Counted from the stretch's first letter, positions 48,929 through 58,610 are shown. The stretch is 64,000 nt of DNA from Vibrio japonicus (GCF_024582835.1 NZ_CP102096.1:1860001-1924000), one strand, 5' to 3'. Notes: generated by a model not told the origin, from the sequence alone. Numbers and translations: made by a program.

Positions 48929-50062
48929 TTAGCCAAGTAGGCTAAGTGCCGCGTTTGGTGCTTGCTTCGCTTGAGCAAGAATAGAGCTTGAAGCTTGCGA
49001 TAGAATCTGAGACTTAGTCATCGCTGTTGTTTCTTTCGCGAAGTCTGTATCTTTGATTCGGCTCTTAGATGCATTCACGTTTTCGTTGATGTTATCTAAG
49101 TTGTTGATAGCGTGGTTGAATCGGTTTTGGAATGCACCCAGTTCAGCACGGTGACTATCTACATTTTTCAATGCCGCATCAATGATAGCGACTGATTCTT
49201 GAGCACCACCAACTGAAGTCACATCAATTGTGTCTACCGTTACAGCCTGAGCCGTTCCCATGGTTAGCTCACCGCCTAGACCACCACCGAATGTTACTGC
49301 GCCATCTACTTTGTCATTACCAGCGAATACTTGCAGTTTACCGTCTTCGTCTACAGATGCTTTTACCATATCTGTTTGACCGTTGATGTACGTTGCTAGT
49401 TCTTCGATGTCATCGCCAGCTTTAGCCGAGATGTTTACAGTCTGAGCAACACCATCTGTATCAGTAAACGAGATGCTTAGATCTTTCGCAGTGTCAGACA
49501 CTGTCCAATTTGCATCTTTCGCGTTTGCAGCAACGTAGCTAGAACCACCCATTGCTGCATCATCTGAACGCATGTTTTTCAGCGTAAGCATTACCGCTTC
49601 ACCGTTGTCCGCACCAATCTGCATTGATTTAGTTTGGAACGTGCCGTTAAGAAGCTTGTTACCACCGAAAGACGTTGTTTCAGCGATACGGTTTAGCTCA
49701 TCATTAAGAGCCGTCACTTCTTCCTGAATCGCAACGCGTTCTGACTTAGAGTTTGAACCGTTTGCAGATTGTAGCGATAGGTCACGCATACGTTGTAGGA
49801 TGTTCGTTGTCTCGTTCATCGCCCCTTCAGCGGTTTGCGCGATAGAGATACCGTCGTTTGCGTTACGTACAGCCACATCTAGACCGCGACTTTGTACGTT
49901 CAAACGGTTAGAAATTTGTAGACCCGCTGCATCGTCTTTAGCGCTGTTGATTTTAGAACCCGACGATAGACGCTCCATCGAAGTTTGTTGTGCGCTAGTT
50001 GCGTTGTTTAGATGACGCTGAGCTGTCATTGCTGATACGTTAGTGTTTACATTTACTGCCAT
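48929..50062 (-). CDS. flaB: Polar flagellin, FlaB type
   Basis: This 377-residue flagellin is very close to FlaA at both ends ('[20 protein letters not shown]', '[20 protein letters not shown]') and diverges mainly between residues ~170 and 290. By position and sequence it corresponds to V. parahaemolyticus FlaB. It has its own sigma28 promoter and its own terminator, so it is a single-gene unit. Confidence 0.88.
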   Translation of the reverse strand: MAVNVNTNVSAMTAQRHLNNATSAQQTSMERLSSGSKINSAKDDAAGLQISNRLNVQSRGLDVAVRNANDGISIAQTAEGAMNETTNILQRMRDLSLQSANGSNSKSERVAIQEEVTALNDELNRIAETTSFGGNKLLNGTFQTKSMQIGADNGEAVMLTLKNMRSDDAAMGGSSYVAANAKDANWTVSDTAKDLSISFTDTDGVAQTVNISAKAGDDIEELATYINGQTDMVKASVDEDGKLQVFAGNDKVDGAVTFGGGLGGELTMGTAQAVTVDTIDVTSVGGAQESVAIIDAALKNVDSHRAELGAFQNRFNHAINNLDNINENVNASKSRIKDTDFAKETTAMTKSQILSQASSSILAQAKQAPNAALSLLG

Positions 50063-50144
50063 GGTGATCTCTCCAATTGATTTTCCGATGGTTCCGGTTT
50101 CCGACGTCTCGGAAAACCAAGTAGTTCTCTCAAAGTTACTTTTA

Positions 50145-50171
50145 TTAACGGCTTAGTTCTGAAAACCTTGA
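50145..50171 (-). promoter_or_regulatory. Sigma28 (FliA) promoter of flaB
   Basis: On the minus strand TCAA is followed after 15 bases by GCCGTTAA, the same -10 element as flaA. It lies 82 bases before the flaB start. Confidence 0.85.
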
Positions 50172-50306
50172 GGATTTTTTTAAGTTTTTTTTGAAAAAAG
50201 TCTATTTGGGGAAGAAAGCGTGACGAACTGGAAAAAAGCGATAAAAAAGTAAAAATTTTGCTAAAGCTATAAGAACTCTTGTCGATAACATTCTCTTTTT
50301 TGAGAA

Positions 50307-51440
50307 TTATCCCAGCAAGGTTATCGCCAAATTGGGCTGCTGCTTGGCTTGCGCCAGTATCGACGTACTCACTTGCTGAAGGATCTGTTGCTTCACCATT
50401 TGCGTGGTTTCCTTAGCGTAGTCAGTATCTTTAATTCGACTGTTTGACGCCGCTAAGTTCTCATGTACGTTTTCAAGATTGTTAATGGCGTGAGTGAAAC
50501 GGTTTTGCTTAGCTCCAAGCTCAGCGCGGTGGCTATCCACATATTTTAGCGCGGTATCAATCACTGATACGGCTCTTTGCGCACCACCAACGTCACTAAT
50601 GTCTACATTATCGACGGCTTCGTAACCAGCCAAACTCATTTGAAGCTGATCCGCCAAGCTACCTGAGAAGCTCACCGTCCCAGAGGTTTCATTGCCGGCC
50701 ATAAAGAGTTGAAGCTGCCCATGCTCATTAACAGAAGCAGAGACTTTGTCTGTCTGTCCATTAATGTAAGTCGCAAGCTCCTCGATATCATCACCCTCTT
50801 TAGCTTTGATTTGGATGTTCTCTTGCTGACCTTGCGCGTTGGTGTATTGCATATTGAGGATGTGGTTACCCTGCTCAACCTGCCAGCTGTCGCCCGCTTT
50901 TGCTGACGCTATGTAACTGAAACCACCCATTTCTATGCTATCTGAACGCATGTTCTTGAGTGAGACTTGTACCGCTTCACCTGAACCTGCACCAATTTGA
51001 AACGAAGAAGAGGCAAACGAACCGTTAAGTAATTTTCGGCCACCAAACGACGTAGTTTCGGCAATTCGATTCAATTCGTCGTTTAACGCCGACATTTCTT
51101 CCTGAAGTGCATTGCGCTCTGCTTGGCTGTTTGAACCATTAGAGGACTGCAGCGAAAGATCACGCATCCGCTGAAGAAGGTTGGTGGTTTCTTTCATCGC
51201 ACCCTCAGCCGTTTGCATAATCGAAATCCCATCATTGGCATTTCTTACCGCCACATCTAGCCCTCGCATTTGCGATTCTAAGCGATTGGAAATTTGTAAT
51301 CCGGCCGCGTCGTCTTTGGCACTGTTAATACGACTCCCGGAAGCCAAACGCTCCAAAGATTGATTGAGCAAATCGGTCGCACTCGTCAAATGACGTTGCG
51401 CTGTCATTGCAGCAACATTGGTATTCACAGTAATAGCCAT
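50307..51440 (-). CDS. flaF: Polar flagellin, FlaF type
   Basis: This is the most divergent of the three tandem flagellins, although again 377 residues long. The N-terminus is [20 protein letters not shown] and the C-terminus '[20 protein letters not shown]'. Differences from FlaA and FlaB occur even in the conserved ends (for example [11 protein letters not shown]). It corresponds by position to V. parahaemolyticus FlaF. It has a separate sigma28-type promoter. Confidence 0.87.
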   Translation of the reverse strand: MAITVNTNVAAMTAQRHLTSATDLLNQSLERLASGSRINSAKDDAAGLQISNRLESQMRGLDVAVRNANDGISIMQTAEGAMKETTNLLQRMRDLSLQSSNGSNSQAERNALQEEMSALNDELNRIAETTSFGGRKLLNGSFASSSFQIGAGSGEAVQVSLKNMRSDSIEMGGFSYIASAKAGDSWQVEQGNHILNMQYTNAQGQQENIQIKAKEGDDIEELATYINGQTDKVSASVNEHGQLQLFMAGNETSGTVSFSGSLADQLQMSLAGYEAVDNVDISDVGGAQRAVSVIDTALKYVDSHRAELGAKQNRFTHAINNLENVHENLAASNSRIKDTDYAKETTQMVKQQILQQVSTSILAQAKQQPNLAITLLG

Positions 51441-51474
51441 AACTCAGCGATTTCCTTTTTGTGGGTTAACTTGT

Positions 51475-51500
51475 GTATCGGCCACCGCTCAATTTCTTTA
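51475..51500 (-). promoter_or_regulatory. Sigma28 (FliA) promoter of flaF
   Basis: On the minus strand TAAA is followed after 14 bases (or CTAA after 15) by GCCGATAC, seven of eight matches to the -10 consensus. It lies 34 bases before the flaF start, the shortest leader of the three flagellin genes. Confidence 0.8.
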
Positions 51501-51507
51501 GTGAAAA

Positions 51508-51538
51508 ATACAAAAAGCCGAGCTCAGTGGCTCGGCTT
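51508..51538 (-). terminator. Rho-independent terminator of yfeX
   Basis: AAGCCGAGC pairs with GCTCGGCTT around a 6-base loop, followed by TTTTTG and further T residues on the minus strand. It lies directly downstream of the DyP peroxidase gene and ahead of the flaF promoter. Confidence 0.92.
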
Positions 51539-51556
51539 AAAGCTAAATTTTTTCGA

Positions 51557-52459
51557 TTACTTCAGCTGAAGGCTTTGCAGCATATCGGCTGACGGCGCAA
51601 AGAAATACGCCCCCGTTACCGCTTTAGTAAAGCGAAGCAACTGGTCTGTTTTGCCATCCGTAACGCCATACATGCTTTCTAGCATCGCTTTAAAGTTGTG
51701 TAACGTGTTGCAGTAAGCAATAAACAGCAAACCATGCTCACCTGAGACGCTACCATACGGCAGGCTATGACGAACAATTTTAAGACCTTTGCCTTCTTCT
51801 TTAATATCAACGCGACCAACGTGTGAAGCAGCCGGAACGTCATCTAGCTCGATAGAATCAGGTTTAGTACGGCCAATAACCTTTTCTTGCGCCGCTACAC
51901 TCAGACGGTTCCAGGCAGGTAAATTATGAATAAAGCGCTGAACCATCACGTAGCTACCACCCGCGAATTCGCCACCAGGAATGATCGCCACTTCTTCTCT
52001 CTGAGCGTCCTTAGGATTTTCAGTACCATCAATGAAGTCGGTCATATCACGCGCATCCAAAAAACGATACGAATTGGTTTCATCCACGATTTCCGCATTG
52101 TCTACAACAAGCGACATAAACTTGCGCAGCAAGTAAAAATGCAGGTCTTGTCGGTTCGAATGGCAATGAATAAGCACATCAACATCTGTACTTGGCGCAG
52201 TAATATCGCCCTCACCTAAAACAGGAAAGTCGATAAGTTCTGCTGGCATGTCAACATTCAACTGACTCCAGAACGATTTGGTGAACGCAACAGAAAGCGT
52301 TAACGCCGCACCACTCTGAGTTTGATTGAGCTCCTCGACCAACGTTGGCAACGCTTGTAACTGCTCTAAAACAGCCTGAGGGTTTTGCGTAATTTTTAAT
52401 AGTGTGTACTGAGCGAATGGACCCGCTTCTGGAAGAATTGCACTTTGAGGGTTAGACAT
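51557..52459 (-). CDS. yfeX: DyP-type haem peroxidase YfeX
   Basis: This is a 300-residue cytoplasmic dye-decolourising peroxidase. The distal-side motif with the catalytic Asp is present ('MTDFIDGTENPKDAQREEVA'), as are 'GGSYVMVQRFIHNLPAWNRL' and the proximal haem His region ('AASHVGRVDIKEEGKGLKIV'). YfeX of E. coli oxidises porphyrinogens; its proposed haem-iron release is disputed. It ends in a terminator. The gap to the upstream yfeZ-like gene holds a nested inverted repeat. Confidence 0.95.
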   Translation of the reverse strand: MSNPQSAILPEAGPFAQYTLLKITQNPQAVLEQLQALPTLVEELNQTQSGAALTLSVAFTKSFWSQLNVDMPAELIDFPVLGEGDITAPSTDVDVLIHCHSNRQDLHFYLLRKFMSLVVDNAEIVDETNSYRFLDARDMTDFIDGTENPKDAQREEVAIIPGGEFAGGSYVMVQRFIHNLPAWNRLSVAAQEKVIGRTKPDSIELDDVPAASHVGRVDIKEEGKGLKIVRHSLPYGSVSGEHGLLFIAYCNTLHNFKAMLESMYGVTDGKTDQLLRFTKAVTGAYFFAPSADMLQSLQLK

Positions 52460-52485
52460 TATTGTTCCTCACATTGTATACCAGT

Positions 52486-52534
52486 CTATATAAGTGAAGG
52501 CTCTTTAACTTATGCAGAGCGTTTACTTATATAG
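52486..52534. repeat. Nested inverted repeat upstream of yfeX
   Basis: The outer arms CTATATAAGT (52486-52495) and ACTTATATAG (52525-52534) are perfect complements. Inside, after four bases on each side, GCTCT (52500-52504) pairs with AGAGC (52516-52520). It has no T run, so it is not a simple terminator. It lies 27 bases before the yfeX start. Confidence 0.85.
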
Positions 52535-52599
52535 GCTTGAGTGACTTATTGTAACCAGACCGTATTTAAATAGTTTGATGGTCGTCATCAAGCCGGCGT

Positions 52600-53058
52600 T
52601 CAAGTCGAAGCTGGCGTTTTTAAGCTATCGCTAACACTTTTGCTTTGCAGCACATAGATGCCAAACCAAAGCAAAGCGACCATAGTGCTACCATTCGCCC
52701 AACTAAATGCACCGTGCTCAAGATACACATGGTACAAGGTTTGGCCAAACTGACTGATAACTGTGAGCAACGTGATCGCCTTACCCCAGCTAACAATCCT
52801 GTTTACCCAATGTCTATCTGGGCTGCGTAAACTCACAAGCCACATTAACGCGATACTCGGAATGCCCATAGCCAAACCAAGATAAAGCATAGAGTGATCA
52901 GGATAGACGATATTGAGGATCTTGCTGCCACTCTCTCGGCTTGCACCCGCGACAACAAACACGACCCACGCCTTCGCCATAAATAGCCAACCCAGCCATA
53001 ACCATTTAGGCGATTTTAAAAAGCCATGCTTGTCATATTGTTCGAGAGAATACCGCAC
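52600..53058 (-). CDS. yfeZ: DUF2919 (YfeZ-like) inner-membrane protein
   Basis: This 152-residue protein has four predicted membrane helices ('WLWLGWLFMAKAWVVFVVAG', 'MLYLGLAMGIPSIALMWLVS' and two more) and the DUF2919-like start 'YSLEQYDKHGFLKSPKWLWL'. It lies upstream of yfeX on the same strand; E. coli yfeX and yfeZ are also neighbours. No function is known for the family. I give the symbol from the combined family and neighbour match. Confidence 0.8.
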   Translation of the reverse strand: MRYSLEQYDKHGFLKSPKWLWLGWLFMAKAWVVFVVAGASRESGSKILNIVYPDHSMLYLGLAMGIPSIALMWLVSLRSPDRHWVNRIVSWGKAITLLTVISQFGQTLYHVYLEHGAFSWANGSTMVALLWFGIYVLQSKSVSDSLKTPAST

Positions 53059-53182
53059 TTACTGCCACAACCATCAAATTCAATGTGTTTCAATGTAACT
53101 GAATGAACAGAAAATACGAATAGTATTTTATTAGACAAGGACTAATCGATGAAGAAGAGAGCAATATCGCACAGAAAACCTT

Positions 53183-53623
53183 CTATCGTCCTGTTTTCAC
53201 AACGGATTTGGATGACGCAAATAAAAACGTCGCAAGCAGAAGGATAGGCAATCCCCACAGTAACGCGTTCTTCCAAGTGAAACTTGGTTTGTACAACACA
53301 AATTCACCATATCGTGCAGTCATAAAATCAATCACTTGCTGTTCACTTTCACCGCTATTGATCTTCTGAAACACAATCAAGCGTAAATCCTTTGCCAGCG
53401 GCGAATTTGACTCAACCAAATTCTGATTTTGACACTGCGGACAGCGTAAAGACTTGGCGAGTTCAATTGCCGTTTTTTGTCGCTGAGGCGTTTCAAACTC
53501 AAACAATTCAACTTGGCGTTCCAATTCGCTATCAGGCGCAATAAACATCTGGTTTTGGCTCGACTGAGCAAAAACCTGTGAACTCAGCAAGGAAAGGATA
53601 AGCAAACACATAGCTCGAATCAT
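53183..53623 (-). CDS. nrfF: Haem-attachment thiol protein NrfF (CcmH-like)
   Basis: NrfF (146 residues) is a membrane-anchored, CcmH-type protein that reduces apocytochrome thiols. It has a signal peptide, the redox motif in 'LRCPQCQNQNLVESNSPLAK', the family block 'DFMTARYGEFVLYKPSF', and a C-terminal membrane helix ('LLWGLPILLLATFLF'). It is the last gene of the minus-strand nrfBCDE run. In E. coli NrfEFG attach haem to the special CWSCK site of NrfA. Confidence 0.92.
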   Translation of the reverse strand: MIRAMCLLILSLLSSQVFAQSSQNQMFIAPDSELERQVELFEFETPQRQKTAIELAKSLRCPQCQNQNLVESNSPLAKDLRLIVFQKINSGESEQQVIDFMTARYGEFVLYKPSFTWKNALLWGLPILLLATFLFASSKSVVKTGR

Positions 53624-54159
53624 AGTGTTACATCCTGCTCAAAGTAACGGGCAAAATTCTTGTTCCACGCTTTTTCCGTCAGCCTACCGAAATGCTTGTA
53701 AACCACCTCTCCATTGCGGCTGACCAGATAGGTTTCTGGTGTCCCTATTACACCAAGCTCGATACCCAGCTGCCCTTTAGGATCATAGATTACGTTATCG
53801 TATGGGTTACCTGAGTTATTTAAATACCCGTTCGCCGCCAACGGCTGGTCACGATAGTTCAGACCGATTACTGGTACACCGCGCTGCGCGAGAGTCATCA
53901 AATACGGATGCTCAGATTGACAGATACCACACCATGACGCCCAAACATTCACCAACTGGTAGTCATTGCCCAAGAGTAAGCTTGCGCTCTCTATCGACTG
54001 ACCATTCAATAGCACCGTTGGAACAGCAGGGAAAGTACGAACTACCGTTTGGCTACGATTGCCGTTTGATTCTGATTGCAGTCCTGCGAGAAGAAAACCG
54101 ATGAAACCGACAACCAACAAAATGAATATAAATACGTTACGATTCTTGAATAGCGCCAT
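53620..54159 (-). CDS. DsbE/CcmG-family thioredoxin-like protein of the nrf cluster
   Basis: This is a 179-residue periplasmic thioredoxin tethered by one N-terminal helix ('VFIFILLVVGFIGFLLAGLQ'). Its active site is CGIC in 'VNVWASWCGICQSEHPYLMT'-type context, and cis-Pro lies in 'ELGVIGTPETYLV'. It resembles CcmG/DsbE, which passes electrons to CcmH-like proteins. It overlaps nrfE by 23 bases and nrfF by 4, so the three are tightly coupled. E. coli nrf has no such gene in its operon. Confidence 0.92.
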   Translation of the reverse strand: MALFKNRNVFIFILLVVGFIGFLLAGLQSESNGNRSQTVVRTFPAVPTVLLNGQSIESASLLLGNDYQLVNVWASWCGICQSEHPYLMTLAQRGVPVIGLNYRDQPLAANGYLNNSGNPYDNVIYDPKGQLGIELGVIGTPETYLVSRNGEVVYKHFGRLTEKAWNKNFARYFEQDVTL

Positions 54160-56044
54160 GCGTTGTTCTCGTTGTCAGCAAAGAGGCCTGTTTCAACAGT
54201 GGCAATACTGCGCCAAAAATGGTTAACAAAGCACCAAACCAAATCCACAGGATATAAGCTCGGTATTGTATTTTGACCGCGTAGGACTGGCTATCGACCT
54301 TTGCGCCAAGTGTGACATAGTAATCACCGTGCCAAGTTGAATAAATCGCAGGCTCGCTCATGTTCATTACCCGAACTTGGTAATGACGGCGCTCTGGTTT
54401 GACGACAAACGTCTGGCCATCATCGAAGTGAAAGCGGATACTTGCTTGCTCCGCGGTATAATTTGGCCCGACATACCAGAGTGTCTCTTGGTACTCAGCG
54501 CGGAAATTATCGATATTTACGCTCGTCTCTGGTGCCATTTTTCGATTAAGTTCGTAGGAGTGATAACCGTTCATCACCGCGCCAACACATAAAATGGCGA
54601 TACCAATATGCGCCAACGCCATAAAACTGAAGCGGCGGTAGCGCCACACCAAATGTAAATGAGAGCCCACCACCCAAGCTGCCCCCCCCCAGACCAGCGC
54701 CACAACAAGTTGCCAATCTTCGACCTGCCACAGATAACAACCGATACCAGCTGAGAGAAAAACCAACAAAGCGAATAAAAAAACTCGTGGGGATACAACT
54801 GAACCTTTACGCCATTTCAAGTACGGCACAGAACCCATAAGTAGCAGTGCGCCAATGGTCAAAGGCAACATCAAGGTATTGAAATACGGTGCGCCAACAG
54901 AAATCGCGCCTAAACCGATCAACTCGTAAATCATCGGGTAAAAAGTGCCGAGAAAGACGGTAAACGTCGCCACACCAAACAAACCAGTGGCGAGAAAAAT
55001 AGCGTAACCACGACTCACAATAGCGGTAAACCGAGCACTTTTAATCCCATCAGCGTGTTTAAACAGCAAAATGAACGAACACAATAGCGTGACGGCCAAG
55101 ATAGCCAACAACGCAACGCCCTTGGTTGGGTCAACGGCGAATGCATGCACCGACGTCAACACGCCTGAGCGAACGATAAACGTCCCGAGAATGCTTAAAC
55201 AAAACGTGACTAGGGCTAAGCTCAACGACCAAAGTTTCAGTTGCTGATGACGCGCAGAAGCGACCAGTGAATGCAACAACGCGCTGCCTGTCAGCCAAGG
55301 TAGCAGGGACGCATTTTCTACTGGATCCCAGAACCACCAGCCGCCCCAACCTAGCTCGTTATACGCCCACCAAGAGCCTATCAAAATCCCTAGCGTGAGT
55401 AGCATCCACGCCGAAATCACCCATGTTCGACAATATTCCACCCATCGATGGTTGTACTCTTTCTCTAACAACGCAGCCAACGCGAACGCCAAAACCGTAG
55501 AAAAACCGATATAGCCGAGATAGAGCAAAGGTGGATGAAAGATAAGCCCGATATCTTGCAGCATCGGATTTAGATCTCGCCCTTCCGAAACAAACAATTC
55601 GGAATAGGCAAACGGGTTGGAAGCCAAAAGGGTGAACCAAGCAAAAGCGGCAACAAAACCACTCATCACCCACAATACGTTTTGAAAATAACGGGACTGG
55701 TGCAAAGAATGAAGCGATATCAACCCAGTCCACAAACATAGGGTAAACACCCAAAACAGCATCGATCCTTCATGCCCACCCCAAACCGCAGCAAATTTAA
55801 AAAACGGTGGCAACGCTGAGTTAGAATGCGCGGCAACATAAGCGAACTGGAACTGGTCGCCAAGAAACAAACCAGCTAAGACAGCAAGGCTAAACACCGC
55901 CAATGCGGCATTCAGCCTTGAAATGGACGTTAGCGAAAAATCAGAACTCTTGGCTTGGAAATGGCACCAACCATAACGCGCAAAACTCAAACTGCTAAGT
56001 AGCGCAATCAATACCAACGCGAAAAGTCCTGACTCCCCTAACAT
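54137..56044 (-). CDS. nrfE: Cytochrome c haem lyase subunit NrfE (CcmF-like)
   Basis: NrfE (635 residues) is a CcmF-family membrane protein with 13 or more helices and the tryptophan-rich haem-handling motif 'WGGWWFWDPVENASLLPWL'. It works with NrfF and NrfG to attach haem to NrfA. The coding strand holds a run of nine G residues (54682-54690, codons ~452-455, 'VWGGAAWV') that could slip. Its end overlaps the thioredoxin gene. Confidence 0.95.
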   Translation of the reverse strand: MLGESGLFALVLIALLSSLSFARYGWCHFQAKSSDFSLTSISRLNAALAVFSLAVLAGLFLGDQFQFAYVAAHSNSALPPFFKFAAVWGGHEGSMLFWVFTLCLWTGLISLHSLHQSRYFQNVLWVMSGFVAAFAWFTLLASNPFAYSELFVSEGRDLNPMLQDIGLIFHPPLLYLGYIGFSTVLAFALAALLEKEYNHRWVEYCRTWVISAWMLLTLGILIGSWWAYNELGWGGWWFWDPVENASLLPWLTGSALLHSLVASARHQQLKLWSLSLALVTFCLSILGTFIVRSGVLTSVHAFAVDPTKGVALLAILAVTLLCSFILLFKHADGIKSARFTAIVSRGYAIFLATGLFGVATFTVFLGTFYPMIYELIGLGAISVGAPYFNTLMLPLTIGALLLMGSVPYLKWRKGSVVSPRVFLFALLVFLSAGIGCYLWQVEDWQLVVALVWGGAAWVVGSHLHLVWRYRRFSFMALAHIGIAILCVGAVMNGYHSYELNRKMAPETSVNIDNFRAEYQETLWYVGPNYTAEQASIRFHFDDGQTFVVKPERRHYQVRVMNMSEPAIYSTWHGDYYVTLGAKVDSQSYAVKIQYRAYILWIWFGALLTIFGAVLPLLKQASLLTTRTTHGAIQES

Positions 56045-56046
56045 AG

Positions 56047-57018
56047 CTATACGACCGTCATTTGTCCGGCGTAAAGGATAAAGGTACGCAGCATCAATAC
56101 GCCAAATAGGCTCAACATGGTCACGACGAAGATATAACCGCCGTTATGACGTACCGCTTTAGGTGAAACCGCATTGAGTGTCAGCGGCAATAGCATCCCC
56201 ACTAGCACAACGCCAAACCAGAACCAGTTCGACCAGAAACCACCGCCGATGGCGTTCCAAGCCGCTACTTCATTTTGGCCGCCGCTGAAGATAAGTCCGG
56301 TGAAAAACGTCACCAACACAAACAGCTCAAACAGCACAACAGGTCGCTCGAATCCGTGTACCCAAGAGACACTCGGACTGGTTACCGACTCTTTGAACAC
56401 CAAAATACCAAACAACAAACACGCCGCAGCGCCAGACGATAAACTTGAGAACAAGAATAAGATCGGCAGAACTGGGTTGTTGAGCATCGGATAAGTTTTC
56501 AACGCGGACAGCAAGAAGCCAGTATACGCGGCAAGCACAATCGCCAAAAAGCCCAAGAACAACTCAAGTGGGTTGTTGATACTCTTTGCTTTGAGCAAAA
56601 ACGTATCGACAAAGTTGAGCAGCCCACCTGGCAGTTTACCTTCGCAGAAATTGATGATCGGATGACGGAAAATCACGCCAATCCAGACAAACAACACCGC
56701 CATATAAACTTGGAACAACACCACACCCATCGACATCACTGACGCCGGATTGTAGTAAATCATGATCTTCCAAAACTCGAGCGGTTTGGTTAAGTGGAAC
56801 ACCAGTATCAACAAGCCAACGATAATACCGAAAGGCGCTAACCAAGCGACCGCTTTTAAAATGCCGTTGTTGGCAGGATCGCCTTCAATCACTTTGCGTT
56901 TAAGGTAAATACCGATCATCACCGCGCCAGCAGACATACCGGCTAAAAATAGGTAGATGGCAATGATCCAATCCCAAACCAGAGAGTCAAAGTGGAATGC
57001 ACTTTCAAATCCGTTCAT
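56047..57018 (-). CDS. nrfD: Nitrite reductase membrane quinol dehydrogenase NrfD
   Basis: NrfD (323 residues) is the polytopic membrane subunit (about eight helices) that takes electrons from the quinol pool and passes them through NrfC and NrfB to NrfA. The N-terminus 'SLVWDWIIAIYLFLAGMSAG' and the later 'HLTKPLEFWKIMIYYNPASV' are family hallmarks. It starts two bases after nrfC ends. Confidence 0.96.
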   Translation of the reverse strand: MNGFESAFHFDSLVWDWIIAIYLFLAGMSAGAVMIGIYLKRKVIEGDPANNGILKAVAWLAPFGIIVGLLILVFHLTKPLEFWKIMIYYNPASVMSMGVVLFQVYMAVLFVWIGVIFRHPIINFCEGKLPGGLLNFVDTFLLKAKSINNPLELFLGFLAIVLAAYTGFLLSALKTYPMLNNPVLPILFLFSSLSSGAAACLLFGILVFKESVTSPSVSWVHGFERPVVLFELFVLVTFFTGLIFSGGQNEVAAWNAIGGGFWSNWFWFGVVLVGMLLPLTLNAVSPKAVRHNGGYIFVVTMLSLFGVLMLRTFILYAGQMTVV

Positions 57019-57020
57019 GA

Positions 57021-57707
57021 TTACACCTCCCCTTTCTGATGAGGAATTTTGTACAACTTAGGCTTGGTGCCTAAGTGTACTTTGTCGCGATACACCACTT
57101 CCGTTTTCAACACTCGATTGATTTCGCTCTCTGGATCATTGAGATCGCCAAACGTCAGTGCTTTAGTCGGACAGGATTCGACACAGGCTGGTAATTTACC
57201 TTGTGCAAGATTCGTGTCTCGGCAGAAGTTACATTTATCCGCAGATTTGTTTTCAGGGTTAAAGAAACGTATTTGATAAGGACATGCCGCTAAGCAATAA
57301 CCACAACCCACACATTTCTCTTGATGGACATCGATAATGCCGGTTTCTTCATCTTTGTATGCTGCGCCTGTTGGGCAAACATAAACACAAGGAGCGTTTT
57401 CACAATGTTGGCAAGACTTACGAGTAAAACGGTAATCAACATCAGGAAATTCGCCCTGCGGCTCGCTACGGATGATTTCTAAGCGCGATACGCCTTCGGG
57501 AACGTTATTGACTTCGCGACAAGCATCGGTACACGCGGTACAGCCAATACACGCGGTCTCGTCGTGAATCATACCGTAACGTTTCTCACCAACTTGCTCG
57601 ACGTTTGCAAGGGTCTTACGGCTATTCAGCATTGCCGTACCTGCTACACCGGTCGTAAAAATAAGCGCACCAGTACCAGCGATAAAGTTTCGTCTAGAAC
57701 AACTCAT
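57021..57707 (-). CDS. nrfC: Nitrite reductase iron-sulfur protein NrfC
   Basis: NrfC is a periplasmic ferredoxin-like protein with four [4Fe-4S] clusters. The start is the ATG at 57707 (MSCSRRNFIAGTGAL; 228 residues), which has a perfect AAGGAGG site six bases upstream; it gives a Tat signal (SRRNF). A longer start at 57755 lies inside nrfB. Cluster motifs include 'CIGCTACTDACREV', 'CQHCENAPCVYVCPTGA', 'CVGCGYCLAACPYQI' and 'CNFC...CVESCPTKA'. Confidence 0.96.
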   Translation of the reverse strand: MSCSRRNFIAGTGALIFTTGVAGTAMLNSRKTLANVEQVGEKRYGMIHDETACIGCTACTDACREVNNVPEGVSRLEIIRSEPQGEFPDVDYRFTRKSCQHCENAPCVYVCPTGAAYKDEETGIIDVHQEKCVGCGYCLAACPYQIRFFNPENKSADKCNFCRDTNLAQGKLPACVESCPTKALTFGDLNDPESEINRVLKTEVVYRDKVHLGTKPKLYKIPHQKGEV

Positions 57708-57708
57708 C

Positions 57709-58296
57709 TCACTCCTCCTTCTTACTTTGATTAAAGTCAGAGTGGCAATCCACACACAGCTTGATCTGAGCTTTACGATCTAAGCTCAGCACTTTGGTTT
57801 TGCTGCCGTGAACATCATGACAATTAGAACAGGTCAGATTCTTTGCGTGCACATCGTGCGTCCAGTTGTCATCGCGTAAATATTTCGGCTTATGACAATC
57901 GGTACACTGGCTGTTCGCTTTGAGTATTGCTGCTGGATCCAAAAACACCTTGTCCGTGCCCTTTTGCGACTGTGCGCTCGAGTATTTCGTTACCAGAGGC
58001 GCACCTTCACGGTGATCCGGACCAATGTTGTTATGGCATTCGGTGCAATTAACTTCGCGACCAAGGATCTTGTGCGCATCTACGCCATGAGAGCCCTGCA
58101 ATGTTTCTTTGGCATCCTTATGACACTGGACGCATTTATAGTCCTTGTCACGGATAAGAGTGACTTCATGGCGAGCGTTTTGGCCTTCAGATTGCAAGCT
58201 TGAAGTGTCGGCAACGGCATGAAGAGAATAACCATAGAGGCAAAATGCAAGAAGTGATTTCAGCATTATGACTATGGCCAACTTTATATTGCCCAT
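57709..58296 (-). CDS. nrfB: Pentahaem cytochrome NrfB
   Basis: NrfB (195 residues) carries electrons from NrfC/NrfD to NrfA. After a signal sequence there are exactly five CxxCH motifs: CVQCH, CTECH, CTDCH, CSNCH and CVDCH. The start at 58296 is preceded by AAGGAAAGG; an internal ATG at 58266 would give a shorter signal peptide. It is the first gene of the minus-strand operon and is divergent from nrfA. Confidence 0.95.
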   Translation of the reverse strand: MGNIKLAIVIMLKSLLAFCLYGYSLHAVADTSSLQSEGQNARHEVTLIRDKDYKCVQCHKDAKETLQGSHGVDAHKILGREVNCTECHNNIGPDHREGAPLVTKYSSAQSQKGTDKVFLDPAAILKANSQCTDCHKPKYLRDDNWTHDVHAKNLTCSNCHDVHGSKTKVLSLDRKAQIKLCVDCHSDFNQSKKEE

Positions 58297-58594
58297 ATTA
58301 TCCTTTCCTTATTCCGGATTTATATTTATCGAAAAACGTTATTTATCTCTATAAACATAATATTCCGGTAAAAATTAATACCCTCTGACACCAAATTTAA
58401 ATAGTGCCAAATGAGATCAATTCTTATTTTGAATAAGCCACAACGCTACAATAAATATATTACTCCTATAGCTCTTAATAGGTATATAAATCTGTCTAAA
58501 TATCGATCTCTATCACCTTTGTAACAATAGGGTCATTTTCATTAAACAATTGATTATTAATAGGCAAAATCACTTAAACCTTTGGCTTGTCGCA

Positions 58595-58610
58595 TACCTC
58601 TTTAGGGGTA
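58595..58610. promoter_or_regulatory. NarP/NarL-type 7-2-7 site
   Basis: TACCTCTTTAGGGGTA is a perfect fit to the 7-2-7 arrangement TACYYMT-N2-AKRRGTA bound by NarP in enteric bacteria. It lies upstream of the FNR-like site on the nrfA side. Confidence 0.75.

Noticed and set aside
50284..50311. Terminator at the end of flaF
   Set aside because: GATAATTCTC and GAGAATGTTATC can pair with one bulge, but the hairpin overlaps the flaF stop codon and has no T run after it.
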